DNA from: Agrococcus sp. SL85
GTDB taxonomy: Bacteria; Actinomycetota; Actinomycetes; Actinomycetales; Microbacteriaceae
Length of the DNA stretch: 64,000 nt
Assembly: GCF_026625845.1 (NCBI RefSeq)
Contig: NZ_CP113066.1
Coordinates: forward strand, 2,232,001 to 2,296,000
Reading direction: 5' to 3'
Both the position numbers and the translations under genes were made by a program. Below the pieces are notes generated by a model. The model was given only the letters and a program-made list of their open reading frames with translations, was not told the DNA's origin and searched no databases. Of this stretch, positions 59,126 through 64,000 are shown one piece after another. Within the stretch, counting starts at the first letter, position 1, and the number at the start of each line of letters is the position of its first letter.

Positions 59126-61009
59126 ATGAGCTCGGCCAGACCCTCCCGCACCGTCCCGTACAAGCCGGCGCCCGGGACGATCCCGACGGCGCCCGGCGTG
59201 TACCGCTTCCGCGACGAGCACGAGCGCGTGCTGTACGTCGGCAAGGCGAAGAACCTGCGGCAGCGGCTCTCGAACTACTTCCAGCCGCTCGAGGCGCTCC
59301 ACGAGCGCACGCGCCGCATGGTGCTCACGGCGGTGCGCGTCGAGTGGACGATCGTCGCGAGCGAGTACGAGGCGCTGCAGCTCGAGTTCACCTGGATCAA
59401 GGAGTACGAGCCCCCCTTCAACGTGCAGTTCCGGGACGACAAGTCGTACCCGTACCTCGCCGTCACGATGGGCGACGACGTGCCGCGGGCGATGATCACC
59501 CGCAACCGGGCGATCCGAGGCGCGCGGTACTTCGGGCCGTACACGAAGGTCTGGGCGATCCGCGAGACGCTCGACCTGCTGCTGAAGGCGTTCCCGGTGC
59601 GCTCCTGCAGCCAGAGCACGTACGACCGCGCCGAGCGCTCGGGGAGGCCGTGCCTGCTCGGCGACATCGGCAAGTGCGCCGCGCCCTGCGTCGGCCGCGT
59701 CTCGCACGACGAGCACCGCGACCTCGCTCGCGAGCTCGTAGGGTTCATGAACGGCGGCGACCAGGCGGTCGTCGACCACATGCGCGAGGAGATGCAGCGC
59801 GCGAGCGCGCGCCTCGAGTTCGAGCGGGCCGCGCGGCTGCGCGACCAGCTGCAGGCCCTCGACGCCGTGCTGGAGCGCACGAGCGTCGTGCTCTCCGACC
59901 GCGTGGACGCCGACGTCTTCGGCGTCGTCGCCGACGAGCTGAGCGCCGCGGTGCACCTGTTCGCCGTGCGCGGCGGCCGCATCCGCGGCACGAAGTCGTG
60001 GGTGGTCGACACCGAGATCGACATGACCGACGGCGAGCTCGCGACGCAGATGCTGCGCATCGCCTACGACGGCGGCGATCCGCCCGCGCGCGAGGTGCTC
60101 GTGCCGAAGGAGCCCGACCTGCCCGACGAGGTCGCCACGTGGCTCACGGGCCGCCGCGAGGACCACGGCCTCGGTGGCGCCGTGAGCATCCGCGTGCCGC
60201 AGCGCGGCGAGAAGCGGCGGCTCGCCGACTCCGCCACGGTCAACGCCGCGCACGCGCTGCAGGTCGCGCGCACGAAGCGCACGAGCGACTACGTGACGCG
60301 CTCGCAGGCGCTCGCCGACCTGCAGGAGGCCCTCGGCATGGCCGAGGCGCCCCTGCGCATCGAGTGCTTCGACGTCTCGCACCTGGGCGGCACGGGCGTC
60401 GTGGCCTCGATGGTGGTCTTCGAGGACGGCCTGCCGCGGAAGGACCAGTACCGGAGGTTCGCGATCGCCGAGACGACCGACGACACCGACTCGATCCGGC
60501 AGGTCATCGCCCGGCGTGCGCGCTACATCGTCGACGGCGACCCGGAGGAGACCGGCAGCCGGTTCGCGTACACGCCCCAGCTGCTGCTCGTCGACGGCGG
60601 TCGGCCGCAGGTCCAGGCGGCCCGGCGCGCCCTCGACGAGGCGGGGGTGCGCGGCGTCGCGCTCGCGGGCATCGCGAAGCGGCTCGAGGAGCTGTGGCTG
60701 CCCGACGACGACTACCCGGTGATCCTGCCCCGCACCTCCGAGGCCCTCTACCTCGTGCAGCGGCTCCGCGACGAGGCGCATCGCGTCGCCATCTCGTACC
60801 AGCGGCAGAAGCGCTCGAGCGCGATCGAGACCGAGCTGAGCGGCATCCCCGGCCTCGGGCCCACGCGGGTGCGCGCGCTGCTCAAGCACTTCGGCTCGGC
60901 GAAGCGGGTGCGCGCGGCGACGCCGGAGCAGCTGCAGGAGGTCGCGGGCATGGGCCCGGCGCTCGCCGAGGCCGTCGCGAGGGCCCTCGGCGCGGATACA
61001 GTGGAGTGA
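59126..61009 (+). CDS. uvrC: Excinuclease ABC subunit C
   Basis: Dual-incision nuclease of excision repair. GIY-YIG domain at about 20-100 ([20 protein letters not shown]), UVR domain near 215, RNase H-like 3' to 5' nuclease half with [12 protein letters not shown] near 415, and tandem helix-hairpin-helix motifs at the end ([20 protein letters not shown]). 627 residues, 22 bases after uvrA. Confidence 0.97.
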   Translation: MSSARPSRTVPYKPAPGTIPTAPGVYRFRDEHERVLYVGKAKNLRQRLSNYFQPLEALHERTRRMVLTAVRVEWTIVASEYEALQLEFTWIKEYEPPFNVQFRDDKSYPYLAVTMGDDVPRAMITRNRAIRGARYFGPYTKVWAIRETLDLLLKAFPVRSCSQSTYDRAERSGRPCLLGDIGKCAAPCVGRVSHDEHRDLARELVGFMNGGDQAVVDHMREEMQRASARLEFERAARLRDQLQALDAVLERTSVVLSDRVDADVFGVVADELSAAVHLFAVRGGRIRGTKSWVVDTEIDMTDGELATQMLRIAYDGGDPPAREVLVPKEPDLPDEVATWLTGRREDHGLGGAVSIRVPQRGEKRRLADSATVNAAHALQVARTKRTSDYVTRSQALADLQEALGMAEAPLRIECFDVSHLGGTGVVASMVVFEDGLPRKDQYRRFAIAETTDDTDSIRQVIARRARYIVDGDPEETGSRFAYTPQLLLVDGGRPQVQAARRALDEAGVRGVALAGIAKRLEELWLPDDDYPVILPRTSEALYLVQRLRDEAHRVAISYQRQKRSSAIETELSGIPGLGPTRVRALLKHFGSAKRVRAATPEQLQEVAGMGPALAEAVARALGADTVE

Positions 61010-61038
61010 GGGCAGCGAGAGCGACAGGGAAGCGGAAC

Positions 61039-61902
61039 GTGCACGCGAGAGAGATCGTCATCATCACCGGCATGTCCGGTGCGGGTCGCTCGACCGTCGC
61101 GAACGCGCTCGAGGACCTCGGCTGGTTCGTCGTCGACAACCTGCCGCCGACGATGCTGCAGGCGCTCGTGCGCACCGCCGCGGCCGGCGCAGCCAGCCAG
61201 CCGCGCCTCGCGATCGTCGTCGACGTGCGCGGCGGCACGCTCTTCGACGACGCCAAGCAGTTCATCGAGATGCTCCGCAGCGAGCACAGCGTGCGCATCC
61301 TCTTCCTCGAGGCGAGCGACGCCGAGCTCGTGCGCCGCTACGAGCAGGTCCGGCGGCCGCACCCGCTGCAGGGCGACGGCACGATCCTCGACGGCATCCG
61401 GCTCGAGCGCACGCGCCTCCAGTCGATCCGCGGCCTCGCCGACGAGACCATCGACACCTCGGGGCTCAACCCCCACCAGCTGACGACGCGCGTGGGGGAG
61501 CGGTTCGCCCCCGGCGGGCAGCTCGAGGTGACCCTCACGATCATGAGCTTCGGCTTCAAGTACGGCACCCCGGTCGATGCCGACCTCATCGCCGACATGC
61601 GCTTCCTGCCGAACCCGTTCTGGATCCCCGAGCTGCGGGGCCACGACGGCACCGAGCCGGAGGTGGCGCAGTACGTGCTCTCCCAGGAGGGCGCGACGGA
61701 GTTCGCCGACCGCTACGTGGAGGCCCTGCGACCGGTGTTGGCCGGCTACCTCCGCGAGAACAAGCTGCACGCCGTGCTCGGCGTGGGCTGCACCGGTGGC
61801 AAGCACCGGTCCGTCGCGATGAGCCAGCGCATCGCGGCGAGCCTCGAGGGCACCCCTGGCGTCCGGGTGTCCGTCAAGCATCGAGACCTGGGGCGCGAAT
61901 GA
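61039..61902 (+). CDS. rapZ: RapZ/YvcJ-family nucleotide-binding protein
   Basis: 287 residues with Walker A variant [14 protein letters not shown] near residue 9 (Arg in place of Lys, usual in actinobacteria) and the C-terminal [19 protein letters not shown] motif. E. coli RapZ controls GlmZ small RNA; the actinobacterial role is unclear. The GTG 30 bases after uvrC has only a weak ribosome site (GGAA). The stop is just ahead of whiA. Order uvrC-rapZ-whiA is conserved, but yvcK, commonly between rapZ and whiA, is absent. Confidence 0.92.
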   Translation: MHAREIVIITGMSGAGRSTVANALEDLGWFVVDNLPPTMLQALVRTAAAGAASQPRLAIVVDVRGGTLFDDAKQFIEMLRSEHSVRILFLEASDAELVRRYEQVRRPHPLQGDGTILDGIRLERTRLQSIRGLADETIDTSGLNPHQLTTRVGERFAPGGQLEVTLTIMSFGFKYGTPVDADLIADMRFLPNPFWIPELRGHDGTEPEVAQYVLSQEGATEFADRYVEALRPVLAGYLRENKLHAVLGVGCTGGKHRSVAMSQRIAASLEGTPGVRVSVKHRDLGRE

Positions 61903-61916
61903 CGAGAGGAGCGGGT

Positions 61917-62894
61917 GTGGCATTGACCGACGACGTCAAGGAGGAGCTCGCGCGCGTGCGCGTGACGCGACCCCAGACGAAGGCGGCGGAGGTCGCGACC
62001 CTCCTGCGCTTCGCAGGTGGGCTGCACGTGATCTCGAGCCGCGTCGCGGTCGAGAGCGAGCTGGGCAGCGCATCGGTCGCGCGCCGGCTCGCGAAGAGCA
62101 TCCTGGAGCTGTACGGCATCCGGCCGGAGATCGCGCGGATCTCGTCGTCGTCGAACCGGACGAGCGGCGCGTACCTCGTGCGCGTCATCGCCGAGGGCGA
62201 GACCCTCGCGCGCCAGACGGGCCTCATGGACGCACGTCGCCGCCCCGTGCGCGGCCTGCCGAACAAGGTCACGACGGGCTCGCTCGAGGACCTCGCGGGC
62301 ATCTGGCGCGGCGCCTTCCTCGCGCAGGGCACGCTCAGCGACCCCGGCCGCTCGGCCGCGCTCGAGGTGGCCTGCCCGGGCAACGAGGCCGCGATGGCGC
62401 TCGTCGGCGCCGCCGGGCGCCTCGGCATCCCGGCGAAGTCCCGCGAGGTGCGCGGCGCCCACCGCGTCGTGATCCGCGAGGGCGAGCCGATCTCGCGCAT
62501 GCTCACGACGATGGGCGCGCACGAGACGGTCCAGGCGTGGGCGGAGCTGCGCCAGCGCCGCGAGGTGCGCGCCACCGCCAACCGCCTCGTGAACTTCGAC
62601 GACGCGAACCTGCGCAGGAGCGCCCAGGCGGCGGTCGCCGCGTGCGCGCGCATCGAGCGCGCGCTCGAGATCCTCGGCCCGGAGGTGCCCGAGCACCTCG
62701 CGTACGCCGGCCGCCTGCGGCTCGAGCACCGCGACGCGAGCCTCGACGAGCTGGGCCACCTCGCGAGCCCCACGATGACGAAGGACGCCGTCGCGGGTCG
62801 CATCCGCCGCCTCCTCGCGATGGCCGACCGCGCCGCGCAGGACCAGGGCATCCCGAGCACGGAGGACGCCGTGCCCGAGGACCTCGACGCCTGA
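61917..62894 (+). CDS. whiA: Sporulation/cell-division regulator WhiA
   Basis: LAGLIDADG homing-endonuclease-like N-terminal domain without catalytic function plus a C-terminal HTH ([20 protein letters not shown]). In Streptomyces WhiA acts with WhiB on division genes; here it is probably a division regulator. GTG 61917 is chosen over ATG 61899 because GAGAGGA lies 6 bases upstream and [14 protein letters not shown] is the standard WhiA N terminus. 325 residues. Confidence 0.93.
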   Translation: MALTDDVKEELARVRVTRPQTKAAEVATLLRFAGGLHVISSRVAVESELGSASVARRLAKSILELYGIRPEIARISSSSNRTSGAYLVRVIAEGETLARQTGLMDARRRPVRGLPNKVTTGSLEDLAGIWRGAFLAQGTLSDPGRSAALEVACPGNEAAMALVGAAGRLGIPAKSREVRGAHRVVIREGEPISRMLTTMGAHETVQAWAELRQRREVRATANRLVNFDDANLRRSAQAAVAACARIERALEILGPEVPEHLAYAGRLRLEHRDASLDELGHLASPTMTKDAVAGRIRRLLAMADRAAQDQGIPSTEDAVPEDLDA

Positions 62895-62951
62895 GCACCT
62901 GGTCGTCTGCGGACGTCCAGGCCGCTCCGATCCCGCGCATCCTCGCGCGGA

Positions 62952-62957
62952 TAGGAT
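62952..62957 (+). promoter_or_regulatory. -10 box of sodA
   Basis: TAGGAT, 51 bases before the sodA ATG. The leader contains GTGAGGAG as ribosome site. Confidence 0.5.
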
Positions 62958-63008
62958 CGAGACGACCGTGATGCGCGCGAGATCGCGCGCGAGTGAGGAG
63001 AACCGGAC

Positions 63009-63632
63009 ATGACCGTGTACACCCTTCCCGACCTGCCCTACGACTACGCGGCGCTCGAGCCCCACATCTCCGCGAAGATCATGGAGCTGCACCACGACAA
63101 GCACCACAAGGCGTACGTCGACGGCGCGAACACGGCGCTCGAGAAGCTCCAGGCAGCGCGCGACGCCGACGACTTCGGCGCGATCAACAAGCTCGAGAAG
63201 GACCTCGCGTTCAACCTCGGCGGCCACACGAACCACACCGTCTTCTGGAACAACCTCTCCGGCGACGGCGGCGGCGAGCCCGAGGGCGAACTGCAGGCGG
63301 CGATCGTCGAGTTCTTCGGCGGCTTCGCGAAGTTCCAGGCGCACTTCACCGCCAACGCCACGGGCATCCAGGGCTCCGGCTGGTCGGTGCTCGCGTGGGA
63401 CTCCGTGGCCGAGCGCCTCAACGTCTTCCAGCTCTTCGACCAGCAGGGCAACGTGCCGGTCGGCGCCCACCCGATCCTCATGCTCGACATGTGGGAGCAC
63501 GCGTTCTACCTCGACTACCTCAACGTCAAGGCGGACTACGTGCAGGCCTTCTGGCAGATCGCGAACTGGCAGGACGCGCAGGCCCGCTTCGACGCGGCGA
63601 AGGCCCAGACCTCGGGCCTCATCGTCCGCTGA
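63009..63632 (+). CDS. sodA: Superoxide dismutase (Mn/Fe)
   Basis: Converts superoxide to oxygen and hydrogen peroxide. Metal ligands are visible in KIMELHHDKHHKAYV (near 24-32), GHTNHTVFWNNL (near 75) and the DMWEHAFYLDYLN signature near 163. The GGxxxxx segment GIQGSGWSVLAW favours Mn. 207 residues. It lies between whiA and gap and ends in a strong terminator. Confidence 0.96.
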   Translation: MTVYTLPDLPYDYAALEPHISAKIMELHHDKHHKAYVDGANTALEKLQAARDADDFGAINKLEKDLAFNLGGHTNHTVFWNNLSGDGGGEPEGELQAAIVEFFGGFAKFQAHFTANATGIQGSGWSVLAWDSVAERLNVFQLFDQQGNVPVGAHPILMLDMWEHAFYLDYLNVKADYVQAFWQIANWQDAQARFDAAKAQTSGLIVR

Positions 63633-63656
63633 CCCCCAACGTCACCCAGTGACCCG

Positions 63657-63684
63657 GAGCCCCGGGCATCGGCCCGGGGCTCCT
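63657..63684 (+). terminator. Hairpin terminator after sodA
   Basis: Perfect 12-bp stem (GGAGCCCCGGGC with its complement) and ATCG loop, followed by a TTCC stretch. Confidence 0.8.
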
Positions 63685-63714
63685 TCCACCCCCGACAGTC
63701 AGGAACCCACCCCA

Positions 63715-64000
63715 TGACTCTCAAGGTCGCCATCAACGGCTTCGGCCGGATCGGCCGCAACTTCGTGCGTGCAGCGCTTGCCCAGGGCGCTGACATCGAC
63801 GTCGTCGCGGTGAACGATCTCACCGACAACGCCACCCTCGCCCACCTCCTCAAGTACGACTCGGTCTCCGGCCCCCTCGCGCAGGAGGTCTCGTCCGACG
63901 AGGGCTCGATCCGCGTCGGCGAGCTCGAGTTCCGCGGCTACGCCGAGAAGGACCCGTCGAAGCTGCCCTGGGGCGAGCTCGACGTCGACGTGGGGCGAGC
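63715..64000 (+). CDS. gap: Glyceraldehyde-3-phosphate dehydrogenase, 3' end cut by window
   Basis: Glycolytic NAD-dependent dehydrogenase. The Rossmann start LKVAINGFGRIGRNFVRA, the VVAVNDLTDNATLAHLLKYDS segment and the RGYAEKDPSKLPWGELDVDV stretch are typical of type I GAPDH. About 95 residues are visible; the catalytic Cys lies beyond the window. The ribosome site is weak (CAGGAA, 8 bases ahead). Confidence 0.95.

Overview
The window is very GC-rich actinobacterial chromosome, most likely from a Microbacteriaceae member close to Agrococcus. The evidence is the mIHF-Gmk fusion, the HGxxPAAW-type membrane protein inside the trp cluster, a WhiA gene, an ANTAR regulator next to pyk, an F420-type LLM oxidoreductase, and many leaderless genes with a TAGGCT-like -10 box 6-7 nt before the start codon. 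Almost everything is core housekeeping. I see no CRISPR array, prophage, insertion sequence or rRNA. There is one tRNA, Leu(CAA).

Layout. 0-12 kb: end of carB, pyrF, mIHF-gmk, rpoZ, coaBC, metK, priA, fmt, rsmB (pyrimidines, nucleotides, CoA, SAM, replication, translation). 12-21.4 kb: one long run rpe-hisE-hisG-hisF-hisI-trpE-membrane protein-small membrane protein-trpC-trpB-trpA-lgt. 21.4-29.3 kb: gltBD, pyk, tRNA-Leu. 29.3-31.9 kb: ANTAR response regulator, a DUF559/AbiEi-like gene between arrays of short inverted repeats, and a hotdog thioesterase. 32-42.5 kb: polA, two related membrane proteins flanking an LLM oxidoreductase and a DUF885 peptidase-like gene, rpsA, a serine beta-lactamase-fold hydrolase, DUF4126. 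42.6-46.3 kb: membrane histidine kinase, a multi-TM protein with a degenerate GGDEF domain, and a convergent OmpR-type regulator. 46.4-49.1 kb: coaE, uvrB. 49.1-56.1 kb: the main accessory-metabolism locus, a GntR/FCD regulator divergent from an operon for 5-oxoproline metabolism (NRAMP-like ycsG, pxpA, ycsI/DUF1445, fused pxpBC, biotin carboxylase-BCCP). 56.2-64 kb: uvrA, uvrC, rapZ, whiA, sodA and the start of gap.

The most unusual signal is in the sequence itself. Eight genes or gene junctions carry a single extra G or C at the same place, inside what should be AGCT (now AGGCT or AGCCT, the same event read from either strand): pyrF stop, gmk, priA, fmt, rsmB, the 34.9 kb membrane protein, ycsI and pxpBC. 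Two more breaks (pxpC, accC) fit the loss of one G from a run of five. Because gmk should be essential and the motif is strand-symmetric, I read these as systematic sequencing or assembly errors at a difficult or modified motif, or a motif-specific mutation hotspot, and not as independent pseudogenes. The gene calls below give the reconstructed products.
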